A stretch of DNA of 64,000 bases from CAIWHR01 sp963823215 (GCA_963823215.1 CAWGKT010000006.1:124001-188000); one strand, 5' to 3'; positions 1 to 9,342 are shown, counted from the stretch's first letter. Made by a program: numbers and translations. Notes: generated from the sequence alone by a model not told the origin.

Positions 1-333
1 AAAGGTGAGCTTGTCGCGCACGCCGCGCACCGCGGGCACGGAATTGCCCGGCAGGCCGAAGCGCTGCGCGAGCAGCGCCGCGAGCTCGACTCCCGAATCG
101 TCGACGGCCAGGACTGCGTCCGGCCTGCCGTCGATTTCGCGCAGAACCACCTCCGCCGCGTGCTCGGGCTTGTCGAAATGAAGCGACATGAGCGGACGCA
201 TGCCCCAGAGGGGCGCGAGCCGGTGGCAGTAGTCGGCCGCAGCGATGATTTGCACGCCGAGCTTTTTCGCCGCAGCCAGGAAATCGTCGTTGCGATAGCC
301 GGTGACGGGCAGAAGCAGCAGGACGCGCTTCAT
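1..333 (-). CDS. ATP-grasp superfamily protein, N-terminal part only
   Basis: Only the first 111 codons are in the window; the gene runs off the left edge. It starts at ATG 333 with MKRVLLLLPVTGYR. The visible part looks like the pre-ATP-grasp domain of carboxylate-amine ligases: alternating hydrophobic strands and helices, a strand-turn AVDDSGVELAALLAQRFGLPG-like stretch, then GNSVPAVRGVRDKL. A similar 'R-D/N-K' segment precedes the ATP-binding lysine in this superfamily. The substrate cannot be told. It begins 11 bases after the stop of the CCAEP-tail radical SAM gene on the same strand, so the two are probably co-transcribed and may work on the same product. Assignment to the superfamily is fairly sure; a specific function is not offered. 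Confidence 0.6.
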   Translation of the reverse strand, partial: MKRVLLLLPVTGYRNDDFLAAAKKLGVQIIAAADYCHRLAPLWGMRPLMSLHFDKPEHAAEVVLREIDGRPDAVLAVDDSGVELAALLAQRFGLPGNSVPAVRGVRDKLTF

Positions 334-344
334 CGGCCGGCTCG

Positions 345-1835
345 TCAGAACGACTGGAGCTGCTGCTCGGTCGGCTCGGCGCAGCAGTACCACGGTTCCG
401 AAAGATGGGGGATCGGCGCCCCGAGTTCCGCCGCGAGGACGGGCGTTTGGCGACCGGCGGCTTCGTGGGCCATGCGCCAGAGAACGGCAAACACGTCGCG
501 GCGCGAAAGATTCTTCGCCGCCGCTGCGGCCACGTAGGCCTGCAGGTTGCGCTGCAGCTCGTCCACGCGCGGATCGCCATGGGCCCACGGATAGCCAAGC
601 AGGCCGGGATCGAAGGTCAGGAGCCGATCCGCGAAGCCGCGAATGCGCAACAGGTGCGAGCCGGCGGGGACGAGCAGGCGGATCGTGAGCTGCACCGGCG
701 GCACGCTCGCCACGAGCTGCAGCTCCACCAGCCGTGCCAGCAGCGCGAGATAGCCCGGGAGCGTGGTCCACGGCGTGAACGCCACGAACGTCGGAGCGAG
801 CGCGATGCCGGCTGCCCGGGTGAGGGCCACTGCCCGGTCGAAGTCCCGGCTCGCGTGGTTCTTGGCGAGGTGACGCAGGATGTCGTCGTCGACCGATTCC
901 ACCGCCGAGGTGAGGAAGAGGCACCCGCAGCGCCGCAGTTCGGGCAAGAGCTCGGCGTGATCGATGAGGTGCTGGATCTTGATCGTGGCGTCGAAGGTGA
1001 CATGCGGGAACGCGTCGTGCAACGCCCGCGCCAGCCTCATGCCGTGCGTCGGTCCGTTGAAGAAGTCCGGGTCGCCGAACGAAATGTGCAAGGCGCCCGC
1101 CGCGACCTGCTGCCGAATGTCGGCGAGCACCACGTCGGCCGCGACGATGCGGAACTTGCCCTCGTACACCGGGACGACCGGGCAATGCCGGCACAGGTGC
1201 TTGCAGCCCCGGCTGCCTTCGGCAAACCCCGTCACTCGCGTCGATCCGTCCGGCATGACGAGATGCGCATAACGGGCGAGCGGCGGCAGGACGCTGCGGT
1301 CGGGCACGGCGAAATCGACGCGCGCGAGGCCGACGACCGCCTCGCGCTGGCTCGTCGCCGGCCCCTCCGAGCGCAGCCGTCGGCACAGTGCGATCAGCGC
1401 GGGCTCGATCTCGCCGCCCAGCACCGTGTCCACGCCGAGCTCGCGCAATCGCGCCTCGTTCATCGGTGCGTAGAGCCCGTAGACGCAAAGGTGTGCCTCC
1501 GGCGCGAGCCGTCGAAGGTGGGGGAGGGCCTCCACAGCGATGCGGGTGGCCGTATGCATGCCCACGTGGACCGCGACCACGCGTGCGTCCGCGAGGAGCA
1601 CCGGGTCGAGCTTCTGCAGCGAAAGATCGAGGCAGGCCACGGCAAAGCCGTCGCGCCGCAGCAGCGCCGCGGGCGCAGCGAGGGCAAACGGCTGCCGGCC
1701 GAGCTCGTACGGATTGACGAGAACGACCTTGACGGTCGATCCGACTATTTCGATTTCGGCCGCTGCGGGAACGGCGCCGGACCGGGCTCGCGGCTTTCCC
1801 CGGCGGCTTCGAGACGCCCGAGATAGTGCTTCCAC
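345..1835 (-). CDS. B12-binding-like radical SAM protein with CCAEP tail (CUAEP/CCAEP-tail family)
   Basis: The protein has a cobalamin-binding-like N-terminal Rossmann region beginning VKVVLVNPYELGRQPF. It then has a radical SAM core with the 4Fe-4S motif CKHLCRHC (C-x3-C-x2-C) about 177 residues after that point. The extreme C-terminus ends WYCCAEPTEQQLQSF. A YCCAEP tail is the hallmark of the CUAEP/CCAEP-tail radical SAM family, where some members have selenocysteine (U) at the second cysteine; here both codons are cysteine. The chemistry of the family is unknown to me. The start is a problem: there is no ATG, GTG or TTG near the family-like N-terminus at 1733. The nearest start is GTG 1835, preceded by AGGA, which adds 34 unrelated residues and overlaps the DUF971 gene. 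The true start or an upstream indel is unresolved. Confidence 0.75.
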   Translation of the reverse strand: MEALSRASRSRRGKPRARSGAVPAAAEIEIVGSTVKVVLVNPYELGRQPFALAAPAALLRRDGFAVACLDLSLQKLDPVLLADARVVAVHVGMHTATRIAVEALPHLRRLAPEAHLCVYGLYAPMNEARLRELGVDTVLGGEIEPALIALCRRLRSEGPATSQREAVVGLARVDFAVPDRSVLPPLARYAHLVMPDGSTRVTGFAEGSRGCKHLCRHCPVVPVYEGKFRIVAADVVLADIRQQVAAGALHISFGDPDFFNGPTHGMRLARALHDAFPHVTFDATIKIQHLIDHAELLPELRRCGCLFLTSAVESVDDDILRHLAKNHASRDFDRAVALTRAAGIALAPTFVAFTPWTTLPGYLALLARLVELQLVASVPPVQLTIRLLVPAGSHLLRIRGFADRLLTFDPGLLGYPWAHGDPRVDELQRNLQAYVAAAAAKNLSRRDVFAVLWRMAHEAAGRQTPVLAAELGAPIPHLSEPWYCCAEPTEQQLQSF

Positions 1836-2146
1836 ATTTCGTCCTGGTTGAGGCCGTAGTCGTACAACAGATCCCACGAGTAGATTCCGGTATCGTGGCC
1901 GTCGGAGAACGTGGGCTGGATCGCGTAGCGGCCCACGGGCTCGAGGTGCGTGATGTCCACGTCCTTCTTCCCCGTCTGCAGCACTTCCTGCCCCGGGCCG
2001 TGGCCGCGCACTTCGGCGGAGGGGGAATAGACGCGCAGAAACTCGCAGGTGAGCTTGAAGGTCTTGCCGTCGGCGAACGAAATCTCCAGCACCCGGGATT
2101 TCTGGTGCAGCTTGATTTCGGTGGGTTGGGGCGTGCTGGAAGCCAT
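1745..2146 (-). CDS. DUF971 family protein (gamma-butyrobetaine hydroxylase-like N-terminal domain)
   Basis: This is a 133-residue protein. Its core reads TEIKLHQKSRVLEISFADG near the N-terminus, then EFLRVYSPSAEVRGHG and a histidine-bearing FSDGHDTGIYSWDLLYDYG. These are the conserved blocks of DUF971, a small domain also found at the N-terminus of gamma-butyrobetaine dioxygenases, where it binds zinc. Stand-alone copies are common in proteobacteria; a role in iron-sulfur or metal handling has been suggested but I cannot show it here. ATG 2146 was chosen over an ATG seven codons upstream because the family N-terminus begins close to TEIKL. The gene lies between the two radical SAM genes on the same strand. 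Confidence 0.8.
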   Translation of the reverse strand: MASSTPQPTEIKLHQKSRVLEISFADGKTFKLTCEFLRVYSPSAEVRGHGPGQEVLQTGKKDVDITHLEPVGRYAIQPTFSDGHDTGIYSWDLLYDYGLNQDEMWKHYLGRLEAAGESREPGPAPFPQRPKSK

Positions 2147-2209
2147 GGTCGACGCCCAGTATAGCAATGCCGAATCGGGCGCGCGTCCCGCGTCGACCCC
2201 GATCAGGTC

Positions 2210-3436
2210 CTAGGCCATGGCCGCGGGCTGTCTCCTGGGCACGGCGTGCACGAAGCAGCCGTACTGCTTCACCTCTTCCAGCCGGCAGCTCCAGTACATC
2301 CTGCCCCGGTAGACGGTCATGTCCGGGCAGCCGTCGCACATGTTGAAGCCGCCCTGTTCCATCGCGTCGACGGGCTGGATGATCGTGAAGGTCTGCACGT
2401 AAGCCTTCGCGAACGCAGCGACGGGCTTCCTGAGCACGGATTTCAGGTAGCTCGTCACAACTTTCCACATGCCGGCGTCGAGCAGCGACGACGCGAGCAT
2501 TGCCGCGCGTCCGGAGCCCAGCGTCCTCGGGCTCGAATAGCTCAGCCATTTCCTGCGCAGGAGGTGGCTTCCGGTCTGGACCAGCTCCATGAACCGCGGC
2601 GTCACGTATCCGAACGCCTGCGCGCGGCTGGCAATGCGCGACCCGATGAGCCACTTCACGCTGTTCGCGTCGATCGTGCCGTTGAGATACGCGCTCGGCT
2701 CGTAGGCCGGGTCGGCCTCCCGGATTTTCGCGACGACATCCGCCGCCTTCAGCAACCTCGTTCCCGCCCACGCCGCGGACTCCTCGTAGGTCTGCTGGAG
2801 GTTCACCTGTTTTCCATCGGCGTAGAAATCGAAATCTCCCATCAGGCGGGGTTCGCGGTAGAGGATGAACACGACCGTATTCACGATGTCGGGATGGTGC
2901 TGCGCCCATTGCACGACCCCGGGCACCTGGTCGAGCGTTGCGCTCGACACCGTCAGGTTGAACGAGCAGGTCAGTCCGCCCTCGGCGGCCAGCATCTGCG
3001 CGAATTTCAGACGCAATGGATCGTGATCGCGCTCGACCGCGCCCTTCGAGTCCCGCCGCACCTGCGAAGTGTCGATGTGGAAGGTGAAGCCGAAGGCACC
3101 GGCCGCCTTCAGTTCCTTGAGCCGCTTCGGCGACAAGGCCAGCCCGTTGGTGTTGATGATCGGCTTCCATCCCCCTTGCTTCACCATGCGCACGATGTCC
3201 ACGATCTGCGGATGCACGAGCGGGTCTCCGCCCGCGATGCTCATGCAATCGCTGCGTCGTTCCCGCTTGAAGACCGCGAGGTCGTCGGCGATTTCCTCCA
3301 GCGTCTTGTGCCCCTCGGTCCGCGGGCGGTAGCAACCGGTGCACGCCAGGTTGCAGCTCGTCGTGACTTCGAGCCAGGAAATGCCGTTGTCGGTCAGCGA
3401 CCAGGGCAGGCGATAGTAGTTCTGCGGCGTCAGCAT
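2210..3436 (-). CDS. Radical SAM protein with C-terminal cysteine cluster
   Basis: A 408-residue protein with the radical SAM motif CNLACTGC (C28, C32, C35) followed by YRPR. The SAM-contacting GGDP motif is in MSIAGGDPLVHP and INTNG follows in the next strand. The C-terminus carries further cysteines (CDGCPDM, then WSC and YGC), which resembles an auxiliary iron-sulfur cluster region of SPASM/twitch type. It heads the minus-strand cluster with the DUF971 protein, the CCAEP-tail radical SAM protein and the ATP-grasp protein. Two radical SAM enzymes plus an ATP-grasp ligase suggest a biosynthetic or modification pathway, but no substrate peptide is visible next to them. ATG 3436 (MLTPQNYYRLPW) was preferred to an upstream start that would add 26 low-complexity residues. 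Confidence 0.8.
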   Translation of the reverse strand: MLTPQNYYRLPWSLTDNGISWLEVTTSCNLACTGCYRPRTEGHKTLEEIADDLAVFKRERRSDCMSIAGGDPLVHPQIVDIVRMVKQGGWKPIINTNGLALSPKRLKELKAAGAFGFTFHIDTSQVRRDSKGAVERDHDPLRLKFAQMLAAEGGLTCSFNLTVSSATLDQVPGVVQWAQHHPDIVNTVVFILYREPRLMGDFDFYADGKQVNLQQTYEESAAWAGTRLLKAADVVAKIREADPAYEPSAYLNGTIDANSVKWLIGSRIASRAQAFGYVTPRFMELVQTGSHLLRRKWLSYSSPRTLGSGRAAMLASSLLDAGMWKVVTSYLKSVLRKPVAAFAKAYVQTFTIIQPVDAMEQGGFNMCDGCPDMTVYRGRMYWSCRLEEVKQYGCFVHAVPRRQPAAMA

Positions 3437-3521
3437 GCTCGTTGGCCTCGCGCTTTCGTCCAACCACGGCACTGCCGGAGAGGGCCCGGACCGGCGCCCG
3501 TTCGACAGCGGCACCCGCCGC

Positions 3522-4363
3522 TCAGTGCGACATCAGCACGGGAACGGTCATCGACGACAGCATCACGCGCGTCACGCCGCCCCAGACGAGCTCGGTGATC
3601 CGCGGCCGGCTGTACGCGCCCATCACGATCAGGTCGGCGCCGAAATCGGCGGCTTGCGACAGCAGCAATTCGCCCGCGTCGATGTCGGGCGCGGCAATGC
3701 GCCGCACGATGGCGTCGACCTCGTGGCGCCGCAGGAAACTCGGCCACGTGCTTGTCGGCGAGGAGGTCCTGCAGGCTGTCGTCGGCGTCCGGAGTGATGG
3801 CCACGGCGAACACTTTCTTCGCGTCCTTGAGGAGCGGCAGCGCGTCGGCAACGGCGCGCGCCGACTCGCGGGAATCCTTCCACGCGATCATGATCCGTTC
3901 GCCGACCGTCTTGAACTGGCCCGTGTACGGGACGAACAGCACGGGCCGGCCGCTCCCCATGACGACCGCGTTGGCGAGTTCGGTGGCAAAGGCGAGATTC
4001 GGCTCGTCGCGCGACGGCTGTCCGACGACCGCGAGGTCGGCATAGCGCGCATGCAAGGATCGCTGACTCAAGCGGATTGCCGGCCGGCGCATGCCAGTCG
4101 ACGGACGTCACCCCCGCCTGCGTCGCGGCGGCACGGAAGCGCGCCTCGGCGTCGTGCTGCAGGTCGTTGTTCTCCTGCAGCCTCCGCTGCACGACCTCCT
4201 CCGGCAGCATCACCGACGCGAAGGGCATCACGTTCGCCGAGGGCACGAGATACGCGCCGAGCAGGCGCGCCGGATAGGCCCGCGCGATACGGGTTGCCAC
4301 ATCGAGGCGCAGTGCGCAGGGCTCGGAATCGTCGACGTGCACGAAAATGGACCGGTAAGTCAT
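3522..4363 (-). pseudogene. Universal stress protein (UspA, two-domain type), two frameshifts
   Basis: The reading frame starts at ATG 4363 behind a strong AAGGAG site with MTYRSIFVHVDDSEPC, a typical UspA strand 1. It must shift near 4057 to continue with LHARYADLAVVGQPS, and again near 3736-3738 (a run of three A on the plus strand) to continue with FLRRHEVDAIVRRI. It ends with GADLIVMGAYSRPRITELVWGG and MTVPVLMSH, the usual nucleotide-binding end of the family. The span of 842 bases is two bases more than 280 codons, so two single-base insertions explain everything and the restored protein would be 279 residues, the usual length for tandem Usp proteins. It is either a decayed gene or two sequence errors. 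Confidence 0.8.
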
Positions 4364-4494
4364 TGCGACTCCTTCTCTGGGTCAATGCCCACATTCTGCG
4401 CCAGGACGCAAGGGAGATCCTTGATTTTGCTCAGAGGAAGGGAAGAGCCGCGTCCGGCCCGACGCTCCCGGGCCCCCGTTGATCGCCGGGCGGG

Positions 4495-5581
4495 TCAAAC
4501 GAGACCCGTCCCACCTTCTGCTTGCGCCATCCGCCACGCCACATCGGCGACCTGGCGGGCCCGGCCGCCGGTCTCGATGGCGTTCGCGCTGGCCGCATTG
4601 CCCTGCAGCGCACGGGCAAGGACCCCATGGAGGATCGCGGCAATCCGGAACATGTTGAAAATGAGGTAGACGTCCCAGTGCGCGATCGCCCCGCGGCCGG
4701 TCCGGCGGCAATAGGCAGCGACGTATTCTTCCTCGGTCGGGATACCCAGCGCCGCGAAGGCGCAGCCCTTGAGGCCCCGGAACTCCTCCGGGGCGAGGCG
4801 CCAGGCCATCACCTGATACGCGAAGTCCGACAGCGGGTGACCGAGCGTGGACAACTCCCAGTCGAGCACTGCGAGCACGCGCGGCTCGGTCGGATGGAAG
4901 ATCACGTTGTCGATCCGGTAGTCGCCGTGCACGAGGCGCGTCTCGTCACCGGGCGGCACGTGCCGCGGCAGCCAATCGATGAGCCGGTCCATCGCGGGTA
5001 TCCGTGGGGCGGCGGCCGCCTGGTACTGCTTCGACCAGCGCGCCACCTGCCGCTCGATGTAATTGCCAGGCCGCCCGTAATCGGCGAGGCCCACGGCCGC
5101 GCAGTCGATCCGGTGCAGCGCGGCGATGACCCGATTCATTTCGTCGTAGTGCGCCGCGCGTTGCGGCGGCGTCATGCCGGGAAGAGTGGGGTCCCAGAGG
5201 ATGCGGCCCTCGACGCATTCCATCACGTAGAAGGCAGTGCCGATCACCGCAGCGTCCTCGCACAGCGCGTAAGTCTTCGCCACCGGAACGTCGGTGCCGG
5301 CCAACGCGGACATGACGCGGAACTCGCGCTCCACCGCGTGCGCGGACGGGAGCAGAGGGCCCGGCGGCTTCCGCCGCACGACATAACGCCGGTCACCCGC
5401 AGTGACGCGATAGGTCGGGTTCGACTGGCCGCCCTGAAATTGCTCGACGACGAGATCGCCGGCGAAGTCGGCGACCTGCGCCGCGCAGATACGCGGCGAG
5501 CGCCGCCGTGTCGAACGGCTGCAGGGCCCCCGTCAGCGTGGCGCCGGGATTCGCCGTCGAGTTGGCAGGAGGGCCGTTCAC
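4495..5581 (-). pseudogene. Phosphotransferase family protein (APH fold, acyl-CoA dehydrogenase-associated), one frameshift
   Basis: The gene starts at GTG 5581, overlapping the end of the SDR gene. The first frame gives PFDTAALAAYLRG, then a +1 shift near 5482 leads to QVADFAGDLVVEQFQGGQ and SNPTYRV. The kinase-like catalytic loop HGDYRIDN and the metal site LDWE are intact. The total of 1087 bases is 362 codons plus one base, so one inserted base restores a 361-residue protein, normal for the family. Relatives are aminoglycoside-phosphotransferase-fold proteins found beside acyl-CoA dehydrogenases or fused to them (ACAD10/11) in fatty-acid breakdown. Here it follows an SDR and a thiolase on the same strand. 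Real decay and base error are both possible. Confidence 0.8.
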
Positions 5582-5582
5582 C

Positions 5583-6362
5583 TCAGACCGCCGTGCAGCC
5601 GCCGTCGACCGCGAGCACCTGGCCCGTGACGTGACGCGAGGCCTCGGACGCAAGGAAGACGACGGCGCCCTTGAGATCCTCGTCACCGCCCAGCCGCCCC
5701 AGCGGCGTCAGCGCGAGCACGTTCGCGTCGATGCGATCGAGCGTGACCTTGGTCATCTTCGACGGAAAGAAGCCCGGGCAGATCGCGTTGACGTTGATGT
5801 TGTGCCGGCCCCATTCGGCGGCGAGCGCACGCGTCATGTTGACGAGCGCGCCCTTGCTCGTGTTGTACGCCATCGTCTGCATGCCCCACCCGGGTGGATT
5901 GCCGTAGAGCCCGGCGATCGACGCGATGTTGATGATCTTGCCGCTCCGGCGCGGCAGCATCGAGCGCTTGCCGACCTCGCGGCAGAGGAAGAACTGCGCG
6001 TCGATGTTGAGGCTCATCACCTTGCGCCAGCCATCGTCGGGGTAGTCCTCGGCGGGCGCGGCCCAGTTGCAGCCCGCGTTGTTGACCAGAATGTCGATCT
6101 GTCCCCACGCCGCCAGCACCGTATCGACGATCCGCGGAATCGCGCCTCGATCCGCGAGGTCGCCGGAAATCGTCAGGCATCCGACATCGGCGCGCTCGAG
6201 CCCGGCGCGGGCTTCGTCGAGCTCGTCCTGCCTGCGCGCCGTGAGCGCCACCCGCGCGCCCATCTCGCCCAGCGCCGCCGCCATCTGCAGCCCGATGCCG
6301 CGCGAGCCGCCGGTGACGACGGCGGTCCTGCCGTCGAGGTCGAACAGATCGCGGACGCTCAT
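5583..6362 (-). CDS. Short-chain dehydrogenase/reductase (SDR)
   Basis: This is a 259-residue classical SDR. The NAD(P)-binding glycine motif TGGSRGIG is at residues 17-24, NNAG lies near residue 94, and the catalytic Ser-Tyr-Lys set is in IASIAG and YNTSKG. The NVNAICPG and VLAVDGG motifs are also present. ATG 6362 follows a perfect AGGAGG. It probably oxidises or reduces a hydroxyacyl or other secondary alcohol. It sits between a thiolase (upstream) and a phosphotransferase-like gene (downstream, start overlapping this stop) on the minus strand, which points to acyl-CoA breakdown. The exact substrate is unknown. Confidence 0.9.
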   Translation of the reverse strand: MSVRDLFDLDGRTAVVTGGSRGIGLQMAAALGEMGARVALTARRQDELDEARAGLERADVGCLTISGDLADRGAIPRIVDTVLAAWGQIDILVNNAGCNWAAPAEDYPDDGWRKVMSLNIDAQFFLCREVGKRSMLPRRSGKIINIASIAGLYGNPPGWGMQTMAYNTSKGALVNMTRALAAEWGRHNINVNAICPGFFPSKMTKVTLDRIDANVLALTPLGRLGGDEDLKGAVVFLASEASRHVTGQVLAVDGGCTAV

Positions 6363-6393
6363 GCCTTTCCTCCTCGTGCCGGCGCAATGCGCA

Positions 6394-7579
6394 TCAGAGC
6401 ACCTCGAACAGTCCCGCGGCGCCCATCCCGCCGCCGACGCACATCGTGACGACCACGAGCTTGACGCCGCGGCGCCTGCCCTCGATCAGCGCGTGCCCGA
6501 CGAGGCGTGCACCGGACATCCCGTACGGATGGCCGATCGAGATCGCGCCACCGTCGACGTTGAACCGGTCCGGATCGATGCCGAGCCGGTCACGGCAATA
6601 CAGCGCCTGGCAGGCGAACGCCTCGTTCAGCTCCCACAATCCTATGTCGTCGACCGTGAGGCCATGTAGCTTGAGGAGCTTCGGCACCGCGTAGACCGGT
6701 CCGATGCCCATTTCCTCCGGCGCGTTGCCGACGACCGTCATGCCGCGGTAGAGGCCGAGCGGCGCGAGACCGCGCTGCGCTGCGAGCCGGGCTTCCATCA
6801 GCACGCAGGCGGACGCGCCGTCGGAGAGCTGGCTCGCGTTGCCGGCCGTCACCGTTCCGCCGTCGATCACGGGCTGCAGCGCCGCCAGGCTCGCGGCGGT
6901 CGTGTCGGGGCGATTGCCCTCGTCCTGCGCCAGCGTGACTTCCTTGTAGGAGACCTCATTCGTCGCCTTGTCCACCACCCCCATCGACGCGGTGATCGGG
7001 ACGATCTCGGCGGCAAAGCGTCCATCGGCCTGGCCGCGCGCCGTGCGCTGCTGCGAGGAGAGCGCGTACTCGTCCTGCGCGGCGCGGCCGATCGCGTACT
7101 TCTGCACTACGTTCTCCGCGGTGAGCAGCATCGGCATGTAGGCGTGCTCCGCGTGCCGGGTCACGTTGGGATCCTTCTCCGTGCCAACCCATTCGAGGTA
7201 GCGCTTCTGGACGGCGGAAATGTTGTCCTGGCCGCCCGCGATGACGACCTCGTTGCCGTCGAGCAACGATCTGTTTCGCGGCCGCGGCGATCGCCGTCAG
7301 CCCCGAGGCGCACTGGCGGTCGATCGTCTGCGCGCCGGCGGTGATCGGGATGCCCGCGGCGATCGCCGCGTTGCGCGCGAGATTCATTCCCGCCGTGCCG
7401 GCGGTCAGCACCGTGCCGACGATCACGTCCTCGACCTCGGCGCTGTCGATGCCGGCGCGCAGGATGGCGTGGCGGATCGCGTGGCCCATCAGCGTGGGCG
7501 ACTTGATGTTGTTGAGCGCGCCGCGGAACGCGCGCCCGATCGGCGTGCGGGCGGTGGACACGATGACGGCTTCCCTCAT
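6394..7579 (-). pseudogene. Acetyl-CoA acyltransferase (thiolase), one frameshift
   Basis: Starts at ATG 7579 behind AAGGGG with MREAVIVSTARTPIG, the standard thiolase N-terminus. The nucleophile is in DRQCASGLTAI. After KQIV the frame must shift by one base near 7265 to continue LDGNEVVIAGGQDNIS. The remaining active-site blocks are present: NEAFACQ, GGAISIGHPYGMSGA (histidine) and CVGGGMGAAGLFE (second cysteine). The length is 395 codons plus one base, so one inserted base gives a 394-residue enzyme, the normal size. It would split 3-ketoacyl-CoA in beta-oxidation or condense acetyl-CoA. It is first in the minus-strand run with the SDR and phosphotransferase-like gene. Confidence 0.88.
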
Positions 7580-7779
7580 GGTAGTTTCCCCTTCGATTGA
7601 CGCAATCCGGGCAAGCGCGTCCCGCAACTGATTGCCTCGGCGGGGCCACGGTTTGTGCCCGCCGGCGGTGGCGCTATCGGACGTCGGGCCGAACCCATTG
7701 GGAGGACCCGGCATTGACCGCGACGTCGCGAAGCCTCTATTCTGACCCATTCGTCGCATTGTTCACGGAGCCCCGAACC

Positions 7780-8610
7780 ATGACCTTCACTTATCAGCGC
7801 AGCTACCGCGGCAAGATTCAGGCCGTCCTGCTCGACTGGGCCGGCACGACCATGGACTTCGGCTGCATGGCGCCGGCCGTCGTCTTTGTCGAGGTGTTCA
7901 AGCGCAAGGGCGTGCCGATCACGATGGACGAGGCGCGCGCGCCGATGGGCGCGCACAAGCGCGTCCACATCCAGAAGATCACGGAGCTGGACTCGGTGCG
8001 CAAGCGCTGGCAGGCGCAGCATCGACGCCTGCCGACCGACGACGACGTCGAGGCGATGTTCAAGGACTTCGTGCCGCTGCAGCTCCAGTGCCTGTCGGAC
8101 TACTCGGCACTCATCCCCGGCACGCTCGGCATCATCCGGACGCTGCGCAGGCGCGGCTACAAGATCGGCTCGACGACGGGCTACATGACGGAGATGATGA
8201 AGATCAACCTGCGCGATGCGGCGAAGCAGGGCTATGTCCCGGATTCGACGGTCTGCGCGTCGGAGGTGCCGGCGGGACGGCCGTACCCGTACATGTGCCT
8301 GCAGAACATGATGAATCTCGGCGTCTCGCCCGTCGAGGCCTGCGTCAAGATCGACGACACGCGCCCGGGCATCGAGGAGGGATTGAACGGGGGCATGTGG
8401 ACGATCGGCCTCGCGATCAGCGGCAACGAAATCGGCCTGTCGCTGAAGGACTGGAAGAAGTTGCCGAAGGCCGACCAGGAGCGCATGCGAGCGGGCGCCT
8501 ACACGCGCATGTACCAGAGCGGCGCGCATTATGTCGTCGATGCGATCACGGATATCGTGCCGTGCCTCGACGACATCGAGGCGAAGCTGGCGAGGGGCGA
8601 GCGGCCGTAG
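7780..8610 (+). CDS. phnX: Phosphonoacetaldehyde hydrolase (phosphonatase)
   Basis: A 276-residue HAD-superfamily hydrolase. The signature LLDWAGTTMDFG near residue 15 contains the nucleophile aspartate and the DWAGT form typical of phosphonatases. A lysine in the cap region (MGAHKRVHIQ) matches the Schiff-base lysine that distinguishes PhnX from other HAD enzymes. IGSTTGYM and KIDDTRPGIEEG supply motifs 2 and 3. It would cleave phosphonoacetaldehyde to acetaldehyde and phosphate, the last step in 2-aminoethylphosphonate use. No transaminase (phnW) or phosphonate transporter is in the window, so the partner genes are elsewhere or the substrate differs. ATG 7780 has GGAG ten bases upstream. 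It is divergent from the thiolase gene. Confidence 0.85.
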   Translation: MTFTYQRSYRGKIQAVLLDWAGTTMDFGCMAPAVVFVEVFKRKGVPITMDEARAPMGAHKRVHIQKITELDSVRKRWQAQHRRLPTDDDVEAMFKDFVPLQLQCLSDYSALIPGTLGIIRTLRRRGYKIGSTTGYMTEMMKINLRDAAKQGYVPDSTVCASEVPAGRPYPYMCLQNMMNLGVSPVEACVKIDDTRPGIEEGLNGGMWTIGLAISGNEIGLSLKDWKKLPKADQERMRAGAYTRMYQSGAHYVVDAITDIVPCLDDIEAKLARGERP

Positions 8611-8664
8611 GGCAGTTGGGTTGACGGGACGCGGCACCCGCTTCGTCGACGGACCGGCGCCTCG

Positions 8665-9342
8665 TCAGCGTCTGGCCCCTTCGGCGTGCGCCGCCGGGCC
8701 GGAGACAGCCTTGCCGGCGCGAAATGCGAGCGCCATCGCGAACGCGGCCTGCGTGAACTTCAGCACCTCGGCGAATTCCTCGTCGGAGAGACGTCGCGCG
8801 GCGTCGCTCGCGCGGTAGAGGTTGGCGAATTCCCGCTCGCGTCCGGCCTGCAGCGCGAGCCGTCCGATGCCGAGCGACTCCAGCGTCTTCCATACGTCCG
8901 GATTGTACGAGCGTGTGAAACGCATCACGAACGAAATGGGATCGTTCCGTCCGAGCACGGAGGCGAGCCGCAGGATGATCTCGAAGGGCAGCGCCACCTT
9001 GCCGTTCTCGACGAGCTCGAGCAGCGCGGGATCCTTGAGGTCGATCGCATTGCCGACCTCGTCGATGCTCATGCCCGCGGTTTCCCGCATGCGCCGGAGC
9101 ACGGCGCCGGTCTTTTCCAGCGCGGCGCGCTGCCCGGGCTTCGGCAGCATCATCTTCGCCGCGCCCAGGGTCGCGTCGGCCGCGGCGCCGGCCACGCCCA
9201 GCACCGTATCGGTCCACGAGCGCACCTGCTGCGCGAGGTCGACCAGCGTGGATGCGTCGGCCGGCGGCGCGGCCTTGCGTGCGCGCGGGAAACTGCCGGC
9301 AGGCGCGCCGGCGCTCTTTGTGGACTTGCGGGTCGTGACCAT
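8665..9342 (-). CDS. Helix-turn-helix (XRE-type) domain protein
   Basis: A 225-residue protein with a basic, Ala/Pro-rich N-terminus, then an XRE-like helix-turn-helix around residues 85-145 (LRRMRETAGMSIDEVGNAI, then DPALLELVENGKVALPFEI). The C-terminal half is helical and of unknown role (RFTRSYNPDVWKTLESLGIG and following). ATG 9342 has GGAG upstream. It is divergent from the aldehyde dehydrogenase gene with only about 150 bases between starts, so it may regulate that gene or itself. This is inference from position only. The ligand and targets are unknown. Confidence 0.7.
   Translation of the reverse strand: MVTTRKSTKSAGAPAGSFPRARKAAPPADASTLVDLAQQVRSWTDTVLGVAGAAADATLGAAKMMLPKPGQRAALEKTGAVLRRMRETAGMSIDEVGNAIDLKDPALLELVENGKVALPFEIILRLASVLGRNDPISFVMRFTRSYNPDVWKTLESLGIGRLALQAGREREFANLYRASDAARRLSDEEFAEVLKFTQAAFAMALAFRAGKAVSGPAAHAEGARR

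Noticed and set aside
345..400. Selenocysteine in the CCAEP tail
   Set aside because: Both tail codons are cysteine (TGC/TGT) and no in-frame TGA precedes the true stop, so this copy is not a selenoprotein.
3430..3600. Extension of the middle UspA frame into the radical SAM gene
   Set aside because: After the second frameshift site the sequence in that frame loses all Usp similarity; it is a readthrough of the wrong frame.
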